Shown: piece after piece, positions 43,679-52,180 of the stretch | Numbering within the stretch: position 1 is the stretch's first letter | Layout: the number at the start of each line of letters is the position of its first letter | Source of the DNA: Woeseiaceae bacterium | Lineage (GTDB): Bacteria; Pseudomonadota; Gammaproteobacteria; Steroidobacterales; Woeseiaceae | Length of the DNA stretch: 64,000 nt | Assembly: GCA_028279985.1 (NCBI GenBank) | Contig: JANQMR010000022.1 | Span: forward strand, 48,836-112,835 | Reading direction: 5' to 3' | Program-made: the position numbers and the translations under genes | The notes under the pieces: generated by a model | Told to the model about the DNA's origin: nothing | What the model saw: the letters and a program-made list of their open reading frames with translations, nothing else | Databases searched by the model: none

Positions 43679-43990
43679 TCATGGCCTCGCCGGGCGTATG
43701 ACAGGGCCCGCCAGCCATTCAGTTCTTATACTTGTGGGCGCAGAGTGTAGCACCCGTGCGGGCGCTGCGCGCCATGGGTTTTCTAACTGGCTGTCATTAA
43801 TACGTTTTTCTTTGAAGCCAACCGGCCTTGCCTGGCCCGCAGTTTTCATAACACCTTCCACCGCCGCGGCTTCGGAGACCGCAACCGCTTCCGCGGTGAC
43901 CGTGCCGGCGATCGTGTCGGTGATCCGGGCGGTGTCGGCGATCTCGATCCGGCCGTTTGCGACGATGTCGCCCTCGACGTGAACCGACAC
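43679..43990 (-). CDS. Truncated bactofilin-like protein
   Basis: 103 residues from a GTG start. The first ~50 (VHVEGDIVANGRIEIADTAR, then ITDTIAGTVTAEAVAVSE) are the beta-helix repeats of bactofilins, which form polymers that place envelope enzymes. The rest is unrelated and low in structure. The usual N-terminal residues are missing and only about half of the repeats remain, so it may be a pseudogene. A short inverted repeat TATCGCT...AGCGATA lies just upstream (43992-44011). It precedes the GGDEF-EAL gene by 13 bp. Confidence 0.55.
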   Translation of the reverse strand: MSVHVEGDIVANGRIEIADTARITDTIAGTVTAEAVAVSEAAAVEGVMKTAGQARPVGFKEKRINDSQLENPWRAAPARVLHSAPTSIRTEWLAGPVIRPARP

Positions 43991-44118
43991 TATCGCTATA
44001 TGGAGCGATATGGGCGCGACACGGGCAAACGGATCGCGCGAATTCCGAACGCATGTGGTAAAACAGCTTCCGGCCGGCAGCCCGGCCGCCGCGGGACCCG
44101 AAAGATAGTGAACACGAT

Positions 44119-45687
44119 GTGAGTGGGGGATTCGAAAAGCGCCTCGGCGGTCTGGCGCGGCTGTCCGGCAGCCCGATGGCGGGCGCTCTCAAAGGCGTCG
44201 AGAAAGAGGCGCTGAGAATAGACCCGCAGGGCGAACTGGCACAGACGCCGCATCCGCGAGCGCTGGGCTCGGCGTTGACGAGCCGTTACATCACCACCGA
44301 TTTCTCCGAGGCATTGCTGGAGTTCGTAACGCCTGCTTACGCGACGACCTGGGAAACGCTGCGGACGATCTGCGACATACACCAGTTCACTTACGAACGG
44401 CTCGGCGACGAGCTGTTGTGGGCTGCGAGCATGCCTTGCCGCGTGCCGGACGACGACGGCATTCCGCTGGCCGAATACGGAAAATCCAACGTGGCGACGA
44501 TGAAAACGGCGTATCGCCGCGGGCTCGGCTACCGCTACGGCAGGCACATGCAAACGATCGCCGGCGTGCATTTCAACTACTCGCTGCCCGAGCATTTCTG
44601 GCCCGTGTACCAGGAGGTCCTGGGCGATCCGCGCGAGGCCGGCGAGTTTCGCTCCGAACACTATCTGGGCCTGGTCCGGAACTTCAGGCGCTACGGCTGG
44701 CTGGTGCTGTACCTTTTCGGCGCGTCGCCGGCGCTTTGTCGGTGCTTCGTCAGAGAGGAACCGGCCGGTCTGCGCCCGCTGGGGAACGACAGCCTGTTCG
44801 CTCCGTATGCGACGTCTCTCAGAATGAGCGATCTGGGTTACAGCAACCAGAATCAATCGGCAATCGTGATTTCACTGAACGGCCTCGAGGAGTACATACG
44901 CGATCTCAGTCTTGCGATCCGGACTCCCGAGCCGGCCTACCAGGGCATCGGCGTCAAAGTGGGCGGCGAGTACCGCCAGCTCAACGCCAACCAGTTGCAG
45001 ATCGAGAACGAGTACTACAGCTCCGTCCGGCCCAAACGCGTCGCCCGTTCGGGAGAGCGGCCGACGGCGGCCCTCAGGCGTGGGGGTATCGAGTACGTGG
45101 AAATACGTTCCTTGGACGTGAACGTCTTCGATCCTGCCGGCGTCAATCAGAACACGATGCGTTTCATCGAGGCTTTCCTGGTTTATTGCCTGCTCGAGCA
45201 AAGCGACCCGTTTACGACCGAGACGTTTCTGGAGGCCAATCGAAACCAGGCCCTGACCGCGCGCAGCGGCCGGCAGCCCGGTTTCGAGCTCGTGCGCGGC
45301 AACCGGCCGGTCCCGCTCGTGGACTGGGCGAGAGAAATCGTCGCCCGGGTTGCCGATGTCGCGGCGCTGTTGGACCGCGGCGATACGGCCTGCGCTTATC
45401 TCGAGGCCACCCGGCTGATGCAGTCGGCGATCGAGGAACCCGACCTCACCCCCTCGGCCCGGATGCTCGCCGAAATGCAGCGGTTCGATGGCAGCTTTTT
45501 CGAGTTCGCGATGCACGCATCGCGCAGTCACCGCGACTATTTTGCGTCGATAGCGCCGATTCCCGCGGCAAGGCGGGAAGCACTGGAACGCGAGGCGGTG
45601 GAGTCGATCGAGCGGCAGGCGCAGATCGAGGCGTCGGATACGCTCGATTTCGATGCGTATCTCGCCCGCTATTTTGCCGCCGACTGA
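44119..45687 (+). CDS. gshA: Glutamate-cysteine ligase
   Basis: First step of glutathione synthesis, ATP-dependent. 522 residues of the E. coli-type GshA: LKGVEKEALRIDPQG, TDFSEALLEFVTPAY, GRHMQTIAGVHFNYSLPEHF and SDLGYSNQNQSA, then YVEIRSLDVNVFDPAGVN. GTG start at 44119. A stand-alone gene, no gshB nearby. Confidence 0.95.
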   Translation: MSGGFEKRLGGLARLSGSPMAGALKGVEKEALRIDPQGELAQTPHPRALGSALTSRYITTDFSEALLEFVTPAYATTWETLRTICDIHQFTYERLGDELLWAASMPCRVPDDDGIPLAEYGKSNVATMKTAYRRGLGYRYGRHMQTIAGVHFNYSLPEHFWPVYQEVLGDPREAGEFRSEHYLGLVRNFRRYGWLVLYLFGASPALCRCFVREEPAGLRPLGNDSLFAPYATSLRMSDLGYSNQNQSAIVISLNGLEEYIRDLSLAIRTPEPAYQGIGVKVGGEYRQLNANQLQIENEYYSSVRPKRVARSGERPTAALRRGGIEYVEIRSLDVNVFDPAGVNQNTMRFIEAFLVYCLLEQSDPFTTETFLEANRNQALTARSGRQPGFELVRGNRPVPLVDWAREIVARVADVAALLDRGDTACAYLEATRLMQSAIEEPDLTPSARMLAEMQRFDGSFFEFAMHASRSHRDYFASIAPIPAARREALEREAVESIERQAQIEASDTLDFDAYLARYFAAD

Positions 45688-45830
45688 ACCCCGGCCGCAC
45701 CCTCTCCCGTTCCCCGTTCGGCGCAATCGACGTGCGCTCCGTCACATTTTCCGACACCGCAGTGTGCGCTTCGCGGCAACTTAACTAAACTCGGGTGCAA
45801 ATCGCAGGTCGGCACGTTTGAGCTCGGGCA

Positions 45831-46520
45831 ATGATCAAAACCTATGTTACCGGCATCGTTCTCGGCATCGTCGCGGTGTTCGTCGCGGCGTATCTCGTGC
45901 CTGCCGTCGATCAACACCGCGAGTCGTCACTCATAGCCGTTACTCCCAACGGCGGTATCCGGGAAGCGTTTCATATCAACATGCCGATGGATCGTATCGT
46001 CGTCGGCGCCCGGGATGCGGCGTCGATCGTACCGCCCGGCCTGCAATGGCCGGACGACCCGATCGTCGACGGTATCCATGCCGAGTTGTTCAAGCTGCGT
46101 AACGCGAACGACACGGTCATCGGCGTGGCCAGCCGTGTCGCTGCGACCGGCGGTCGCGTCGCCGATGAATCCGTCGCCGATACAACCGTCGCCAATGAAG
46201 CCGGCGCGAATGAAACCGTTGAGTGGGTGTTACATTTTCCGGCACGCGGCTCGGTATTCGTGTCCATGCAGCCCGAAGCCGCGGAGAACGGTCATCGAGT
46301 TGGCCGGATCAGGGCTGGCACGCGCGAGTTCGGCGATCTGGAAGGGCGATTGACCGAGCGCTGGGTCGGCGCCGCCTCCGAACGGATCGAAGGTCTTTCC
46401 GGGCGTATCGAACTGGTTTCGCAGTTTGTCGGCACGCCGGGTTCCGATGCGGACGGCGTGCATGCCTCGGACGGCACGCCCGGCGGTGGGCGAGCGGGGT
46501 CGGAGGAGGCGCCGCGATGA
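45831..46520 (+). CDS. Unknown membrane-anchored protein A
   Basis: 229 residues: an N-terminal signal-anchor helix (YVTGIVLGIVAVFVAAYLVP) and a soluble domain. I recognise no family. It is similar to the next gene: both have a W.LH(F/L)P.RGS(V/L)FV core and a later G.(R)EF..L.G segment. Residues ~109-125 are a repeat-derived VADESVADTTVANEAGANE. Its stop overlaps the start of the next gene (ATGA). Confidence 0.65.
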   Translation: MIKTYVTGIVLGIVAVFVAAYLVPAVDQHRESSLIAVTPNGGIREAFHINMPMDRIVVGARDAASIVPPGLQWPDDPIVDGIHAELFKLRNANDTVIGVASRVAATGGRVADESVADTTVANEAGANETVEWVLHFPARGSVFVSMQPEAAENGHRVGRIRAGTREFGDLEGRLTERWVGAASERIEGLSGRIELVSQFVGTPGSDADGVHASDGTPGGGRAGSEEAPR

Positions 46521-47272
46521 AGTATTTCTTCGTATTGCTGCTGGGTTTTGCGACGGGCGTCGTCGTCGCTCTGGCCTTGCTGTTTTTCAACCCGATTGCC
46601 AGTCAGCGCACGGTGAGTCCGCTGGAAATCAGCGACAACGAGCTCATCGTGTTCGCTTACTCGGCGGTTGCCGACGACACGATCGTGTATACCAACGATG
46701 GGGATTCCATCGTCCGCCCGCACCCGGAGAAAGTGCTGCAATTGTGGGAGCGACCGATAAGCCGGACCACGGTTTTCGTTACGATGTTGTCCGACAGCCG
46801 TACACGGTCCGCCGGGATTGGTATCAAGTTCCGCTCGGATTCGGAGGACACACGACTGATCGCCGGCAAGGCGCTGGCCGACAGCGTCTGGTACCTCCAC
46901 CTGCCGGGGCGCGGCAGCCTGTTCGTCGGGCAAAGAGAGAACTACTGGTCTTTCCTGCGGGAGGTCGTGGCGCCCGCCTACTGGAGCTCGGCGGACCACT
47001 GGAAAGGCCAGTGGTTCGGCAAGCTTACCGCCGGTCCCAACGCGCTCGGCACCGGCCGCGTGTCCGGCGGCAGCGGGGAGTTCCAGGGTCTGTCCGGAGA
47101 GGCGGTCGAAACGCTTTCGGCGACTGCGTTCTCGCTGGATGTCGGTCCGGTTGCCATCGACGGGACATTGACGATAGAGCTGAGCGGCGCGAGCGCTGCC
47201 GGCGGCGCGCCGACGACGGACCGAACCTATCCCGCCCGACCGCTTGCCAACGGCGAGCGGGCGTCCTTCTGA
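46517..47272 (+). CDS. Unknown membrane-anchored protein B (paralogue of A)
   Basis: 251 residues: a signal-anchor helix (YFFVLLLGFATGVVVALALL) then a soluble domain, with WYLHLPGRGSLFVGQ and GSGEFQGLSGEAVETLSATA segments matching protein A. Coupled to A by ATGA. A pair of coupled, diverged copies suggests they act together, perhaps as a heterodimer in the envelope. Function unknown. The stop lies in a 12-bp repeat. Confidence 0.7.
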   Translation: MKYFFVLLLGFATGVVVALALLFFNPIASQRTVSPLEISDNELIVFAYSAVADDTIVYTNDGDSIVRPHPEKVLQLWERPISRTTVFVTMLSDSRTRSAGIGIKFRSDSEDTRLIAGKALADSVWYLHLPGRGSLFVGQRENYWSFLREVVAPAYWSSADHWKGQWFGKLTAGPNALGTGRVSGGSGEFQGLSGEAVETLSATAFSLDVGPVAIDGTLTIELSGASAAGGAPTTDRTYPARPLANGERASF

Positions 47273-47318
47273 TACGACGGCCGATACGACGGCCGATACA
47301 ACGGCTAATACGACGGTC
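47271..47318 (+). repeat. 12-bp tandem repeats after gene B
   Basis: GATACGACGGCC at 47271 and 47283, then GATACAACGGCT (47295) and AATACGACGGTC (47307): four units in register. They start in the stop codon of the previous gene. Confidence 0.85.
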
Positions 47319-47362
47319 AGCCATCACCGGCGTCGTGTTGACAGGACACCAGGTCCGCCGGC

Positions 47363-48577
47363 TCAGCCGAGATCGCTCAGCGCCGTGTCGGGGTCTGCCA
47401 GCCGGTCCGGGTCCGGTGTGGCGCCGGCGGCAATCAGGCTCTTCGACTGCATGAAATCCCTCGGTGCGTTGACGGCGTCGACGGCCAGCAGCCGCCCCTC
47501 GGCGAGGTACAGGCAGGAGAACGATCGTGAGCGCTTGTCGCCGCGAATCACGAACCGGTCGTAACCGTCGGACAACCCGGCGATTTGCAGTTTGATGTCG
47601 TACTGGTCCGACCAGAACCAGGGTACCTGATCGTAAACGACATCCTCGCCGCAGACGCCGGCGGCAGCCGTTTTCGCCTGTTCGACGGCGTTGTGCACGG
47701 ATTCGAGACGGATTCTGCCGCCATAGATCCGACTGGGATGGGCGCTGCAGTCGCCCACGGCGTAGATGCGTGGATCGCCGGTACGGCATCGGTCGTCGAC
47801 GACAATGCCGTTGTCGATCTCGAGACCGGCCTCGGCCGCGAGTTCCGTATTGGGTTGGATACCGATGCCGACGACGATCAAATCGGCGGCGATGACCTCG
47901 TCGCGGCTGGTCTTCACACCGGCGACCCGGCCGTCCCGGCCGGTGAAGCCCGCAATGCCGGTGGACAGGGACAGCTTGACGCCGCGCCCGGCATGTTCCC
48001 GCTCGAAAAACGCCGACACGGGCGGGGAGACCACCCGGCTCATGACCCGGCCGGCCATCTCGACGACGTGGACCTCGAGACCGAGTTGCCGCGCCACCGC
48101 GGCCACTTCGAGCCCGATGTAGCCGGCGCCGATGATGACGATTTTCCGGGCGGATGCCAGATCCGTCCTGATACGATCGACATCCGCTATGTTGCGCAGG
48201 TAATGGACACCCTCGAGGTCCGCGCCGTCGATCATCAGGCGCCGCACCCTGGAGCCGGTGGCGAGAATCAGCCGGTCGTAATCGACATGCCCGGCCTCGG
48301 TCGCGATCCGGCGCCGGCTTCGGTCGATCGATGTGACCCGGGTCGACAGCCGCAGGTCGAAGTTCGGTTCGTCGTAAAAGCGCTCGGGCTTGAACAGCAG
48401 GCGCTCCGCCGGCAGCTCACCCGCCAGATACTTTTTCGACAGCGGCGGACGCTGGTAGGGCAGCCACGGCTCGTCGCCGACGAGCACGATCTCGCCGTCG
48501 AAGTTTTTTTGTTTCAAGCTCGCTACGGTTTGCCCCGCGGCATGGCCGGCGCCCGCGACGACCACTCGTTCAACCAT
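47363..48577 (-). CDS. Ferredoxin/rubredoxin-reductase-like flavoprotein
   Basis: 404 residues. FAD-binding GAGHAAGQTVASL at the N-terminus, NAD-binding IVIIGAGYIGLEVAAVARQL, the FAD motif PRIYAVGDCSAHPS, and WFWSDQYDIKLQIAGL at the C-terminus: the family of NADH-dependent ferredoxin reductases that serve Rieske oxygenases and P450s. No oxygenase or ferredoxin gene is beside it, so its partner is unknown. Confidence 0.9.
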   Translation of the reverse strand: MVERVVVAGAGHAAGQTVASLKQKNFDGEIVLVGDEPWLPYQRPPLSKKYLAGELPAERLLFKPERFYDEPNFDLRLSTRVTSIDRSRRRIATEAGHVDYDRLILATGSRVRRLMIDGADLEGVHYLRNIADVDRIRTDLASARKIVIIGAGYIGLEVAAVARQLGLEVHVVEMAGRVMSRVVSPPVSAFFEREHAGRGVKLSLSTGIAGFTGRDGRVAGVKTSRDEVIAADLIVVGIGIQPNTELAAEAGLEIDNGIVVDDRCRTGDPRIYAVGDCSAHPSRIYGGRIRLESVHNAVEQAKTAAAGVCGEDVVYDQVPWFWSDQYDIKLQIAGLSDGYDRFVIRGDKRSRSFSCLYLAEGRLLAVDAVNAPRDFMQSKSLIAAGATPDPDRLADPDTALSDLG

Positions 48578-48668
48578 TCGCGTTTCTCCAGATTTATGCA
48601 GAGGCTCGCTAGCGTTCCTGTCCCGTCAATTCCCCCCGTCAATTCCCGGACACAACGGGACGAGGACA

Positions 48669-51029
48669 CTAGACCGGCGTCAGCGGCCACAGGACCGGCA
48701 ACAATAGCATGACGGTAATGAAAACGACGATCGTCAGCGGTACGCCGACCTTGAGATAGTCCAGGAAACGGTATCCGCCGGGACCCATCACCAGAATGTT
48801 GGCCGGATGTGAGATCGGGCTGGTGAAGCTGGCCGACGCAGCCATGGCCACTGCCATCATTGCGGTTTCGGGCCTGACGCCCATGTCGGCCATGGCCGAC
48901 AACACGATGGGCGACATCAGGACGACCAGCGCCGCGGTCGGGATGATCATTGTCGCCATGGCCGTGAGTATGTACAGCCCCATGATCACCGCCCAGGGGC
49001 CGGCGTCGCCCAGAAGCAGCATCACCTGCTCGGCCAGATATACGGCCGCTCCGGTGTCCTGCATTGCGAAACCCAGCGGCAACATGCCGGCGATCAGGAA
49101 AATGGCCCGCCAGTCGATGGCCCGATAGGCCTGCTCCATCGTCAGGCATCCGGTCAGCACCATGAAGGTGCCGCCCACGACCGCAGCGATCGCGATCGGC
49201 GCGTAACCCATCATGACGCTGACGACGACCCCCAGCATGATTGCCGCGGCAATCGGTGCGCGCCGGGTGTCGGGCGGTTTCTGGCCCAATGGCGTCAGGA
49301 TCAGGAAGTCGGAATCCGAGTCCAGAAGTTGCAGCCGGTCACGCGGACCCAGTAACAGCAATGCATCGCCGACCTGCAGGCGTTGGTCGGCCAGGTCCGA
49401 GCGGACGGTTTCACCCTCGCGCCAGATGCCGGCGAGCTCGATGCCGTAACGCTCGCGGAAGTTGAGCTCGCCGACCGTTCTTCCGGCCAGCGAGCTCCGG
49501 GGATCCAGCGTCGCGTCCATCAGGGTCAGGCGTTCGGAGTCGAAGGCGCCCTGTTTTGCCGGCACGCTGGTGTCGATTTCCAGGTCCTGCAGGCCGCGCA
49601 GGACGTCGAGGTCTGCCGGTTGCCCTTCCACCAGCAGCAGATCGCCGCCCAGCAGCTCGTCGTCACCGCGCGGCATGACCTTGAGCTTGCCGTCGCGAAA
49701 CACGGCGAGCACGCGAAAATCGAATACGTCGCCGAGCCGGCTCTTCGCCAGGCTCGCGCCGACCAACTCGCTTTCTTTCGGCAGGCGGAGGACGAATAGA
49801 CGCTCGTCGGCGTGGTAGTTTTCCGAGGGCTGGTCGCCGCTGACGATTTCGACCTTCGAAAAGTCCGAAAACCGGTCGAGTTGCTCGACGGCTTCCCTTT
49901 CCCCCTGGACGAGTACCCGGTCGCCCGATTTCAGCGGTACGTAAGCCAGGTTGCTCATACGATAGCCGCCGCGACGCATCACGCCGACGACCACGACGTC
50001 GAAACGCGCGCGAAAACCGGCGTCGCGGATCAGCTCGGCATCCAGCGGCGAGCCGTCCGCGATCGTTACCTCGGCGTAACCCACCTTCGACGACACCATG
50101 GACTTGAGCACCGGCGCCTCGCGCTCGATGACCAGGTCGCTCAGACGACGGAGCTCCCGGAACTGATCGACGCGGCCTTGGACCAGGATGCCGTCGCCCC
50201 CGCGAATCACGGTACGGCGGCCCGGCAGCGTTTCGCTGCGACCGTCTCGGATCAGCGACAGGATGATCAGTCCGGTCGACGCGCCGATACGGCTTTCGGC
50301 CAGCGTCTTGCCGACCAGGATCGAATCCTGCGGTATACGCATCAAAAAAGTCCGCTCGTGGAGCTTGTAGCGCGTGCGCAGGTTGCGCTGACTTACTGCC
50401 TTGTCGTGTTCCACCGGTTTTTTCGGTAGCAGAAAACGTCCGATTAGCGCCACGAACAACACGCCGACGATCATGATGGCGGCGCCCAACGGTGTGAAGT
50501 CGAACAGCTCGAACGGCGCATAGCCGCCGATTGCCAGCGACTCGCTGATCAGCAGGTTCGGCGGTGTCCCGATCAGGGTCATCAGTCCGCCGAGCAGCGT
50601 CGAGTAGGCGAGCGGCATCAACAGCCGCGATGCGGCGATACGGGTTCGCCTGGCGACTTCCACGACGACCGGCAGCATCAGCGCGGCGACGCCGATGTTG
50701 TTCATGAACGCCGACAACACGGCGGCGGTGATCATGATGACGATGATCATCGTGAACTCGCGGCGACCGGCGATACGCATCACCTGCCGTCCGATGACGT
50801 CGGCGATACCGGTGCGGGTCAGGCCCTCGCTCAGGATGAACATGGCCCAGACCGTGATGACGGCGCTGTTGCTGAAACCCAGGAACGCCTGCTCGGGCTC
50901 GACCAGTCCGCTGATCGCGAGAGTGCCGAGCACCAACAGTGCGACGACGTCCATGCGGATGACTTCGCTGATGAACAGGACCAGTGCGACTCCGAGGATG
51001 CCCAGAACCAGTGCAATCTCGAACGTCAT
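48669..51029 (-). CDS. SLC13-type permease with four RCK_C (TrkA-C) domains
   Basis: 786 residues. N- and C-terminal membrane halves of the DASS/SLC13 family (FMNNIGVAALMLPVV and LIGTPPNLLISESLA; the second half has MSPIVLSAMADMGV and SHPANILVMGPGGY) flank a large cytoplasmic insert. The insert has four RCK_C-like units, recognised by the recurring pattern ...LVGKTLAESRIG...LQGRR...GGDGILVQG; most homologues have two. Likely an anion or dicarboxylate/sulfate transporter; substrate unknown. Monocistronic by context. Confidence 0.9.
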   Translation of the reverse strand: MTFEIALVLGILGVALVLFISEVIRMDVVALLVLGTLAISGLVEPEQAFLGFSNSAVITVWAMFILSEGLTRTGIADVIGRQVMRIAGRREFTMIIVIMITAAVLSAFMNNIGVAALMLPVVVEVARRTRIAASRLLMPLAYSTLLGGLMTLIGTPPNLLISESLAIGGYAPFELFDFTPLGAAIMIVGVLFVALIGRFLLPKKPVEHDKAVSQRNLRTRYKLHERTFLMRIPQDSILVGKTLAESRIGASTGLIILSLIRDGRSETLPGRRTVIRGGDGILVQGRVDQFRELRRLSDLVIEREAPVLKSMVSSKVGYAEVTIADGSPLDAELIRDAGFRARFDVVVVGVMRRGGYRMSNLAYVPLKSGDRVLVQGEREAVEQLDRFSDFSKVEIVSGDQPSENYHADERLFVLRLPKESELVGASLAKSRLGDVFDFRVLAVFRDGKLKVMPRGDDELLGGDLLLVEGQPADLDVLRGLQDLEIDTSVPAKQGAFDSERLTLMDATLDPRSSLAGRTVGELNFRERYGIELAGIWREGETVRSDLADQRLQVGDALLLLGPRDRLQLLDSDSDFLILTPLGQKPPDTRRAPIAAAIMLGVVVSVMMGYAPIAIAAVVGGTFMVLTGCLTMEQAYRAIDWRAIFLIAGMLPLGFAMQDTGAAVYLAEQVMLLLGDAGPWAVIMGLYILTAMATMIIPTAALVVLMSPIVLSAMADMGVRPETAMMAVAMAASASFTSPISHPANILVMGPGGYRFLDYLKVGVPLTIVVFITVMLLLPVLWPLTPV

Positions 51030-51239
51030 GTCGAAAGGGGTGAAACGTCGCAGCTCATGATTTGCGACACATTATGCCCACACTGGCCCGGATAACTCAC
51101 CTGGTGTCGAAATAACTTGGGCGAGATGCTTCCGCCGGTCCGAACAACTGGCCTTATGTCGACGGAACCGGGAGAGTACGCGGCAACGGGCCGGTTATCC
51201 GGGCTAGACTGTATGATTTCGCAGAAACCGACAACCGCC

Positions 51240-52133
51240 ATGGCCGAGTCCTCGATTTACCTGCCGCAGCGCAGGCGACGCAGCACACACCTGTCGATAA
51301 GGGGCGTGGACTACGTCGTTCACGAATGGGGCGAGCCGGGCGCCGCGCCGTTGTTCTATCTGCACGGCTGGGGCGATACGGGCACGACGTTTCAGTTCGT
51401 CGTAGATTGCCTGCCGGACCGCTGGCGTGTCATCGCACCCGACTGGCGTGGCTTCGGCGGTTCGAGCCATGCTGCGTCCGCCTACTGGTTTCCCGACTAC
51501 CTTGCCGACCTGGACCGGCTGCTCGACCGGTACAGTCCCGATGCGCCGGTCATGCTCGTCGGTCACAGCATGGGCGCAAACGTCGCCGGGCTTTACGCGG
51601 GATCGATGCCCAAGCGGGTGCGGGCCTTCGTCAATATCGAAGGCTTCGGTCTCGAGGACGCCGACCCGGCCCAGGCGCCGCTGCGTTACCGGCAATGGAT
51701 AGACCGCGGCCGGTCGTTGCCGAGCTACGGCCGGTACCCGGATTTCGAAACCTTGGCGGCGCGAGTCCGGCGTCGCAGTCCCGGCATGAGTCCGGCCCGG
51801 GCATTGTTCGTCGCGCGCGAATGGGCGGAGCAGGGCGATGACGGTCTGGTGCTCAAGGCGGATCCGCGACACAAGCTGCCGAACGCGGTCTTGTACCGAC
51901 GCGCCGAGGCCGAGGCCTGTTGGCGGGCCGTCACCGCGCCGGTGCTGCTGGTGACCGGCAGTCTGAGCGAGATCGGCGCGGCCGTCGGTCTCGAGCCGAA
52001 GTCCGGCGACCCGGATCTGCCTTTCCCCAACCGCCAGGCCCTGCGGATCGAAGACGCCGGACACATGCTCCATTTCGAGGCGCCCGGCCGGCTTGCCGCA
52101 GCGATCGACGCGTTCTGCGGAGAGTGCTTGTAA
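51240..52133 (+). CDS. Alpha/beta hydrolase
   Basis: 297 residues: oxyanion strand FYLHGWGDTGTTF, nucleophile elbow VGHSMGANVAG, catalytic His in EDAGHMLHFEAPG. The family includes epoxide hydrolases, haloalkane dehalogenases and esterases; the exact reaction is unknown. Start at 51240 chosen by similarity; ATG at 51213 is an alternative. 47 bp before the helicase gene. Confidence 0.85.
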   Translation: MAESSIYLPQRRRRSTHLSIRGVDYVVHEWGEPGAAPLFYLHGWGDTGTTFQFVVDCLPDRWRVIAPDWRGFGGSSHAASAYWFPDYLADLDRLLDRYSPDAPVMLVGHSMGANVAGLYAGSMPKRVRAFVNIEGFGLEDADPAQAPLRYRQWIDRGRSLPSYGRYPDFETLAARVRRRSPGMSPARALFVAREWAEQGDDGLVLKADPRHKLPNAVLYRRAEAEACWRAVTAPVLLVTGSLSEIGAAVGLEPKSGDPDLPFPNRQALRIEDAGHMLHFEAPGRLAAAIDAFCGECL

Positions 52134-52145
52134 ATATGTCCAGCA

Positions 52146-52161
52146 CTGTATAAAAATCCAG
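52146..52161 (+). promoter_or_regulatory. LexA (SOS) box upstream of the helicase gene
   Basis: CTGTATAAAAATCCAG matches the LexA consensus CTGT-N8-ACAG except for one base (CCAG). As I recall, the E. coli uvrD and dinB SOS boxes also end in CCAG. It sits 20 bp before the TTG start, where LexA would block transcription. Confidence 0.75.
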
Positions 52162-52180
52162 TTTTTGCCGGGAGCCAGTC

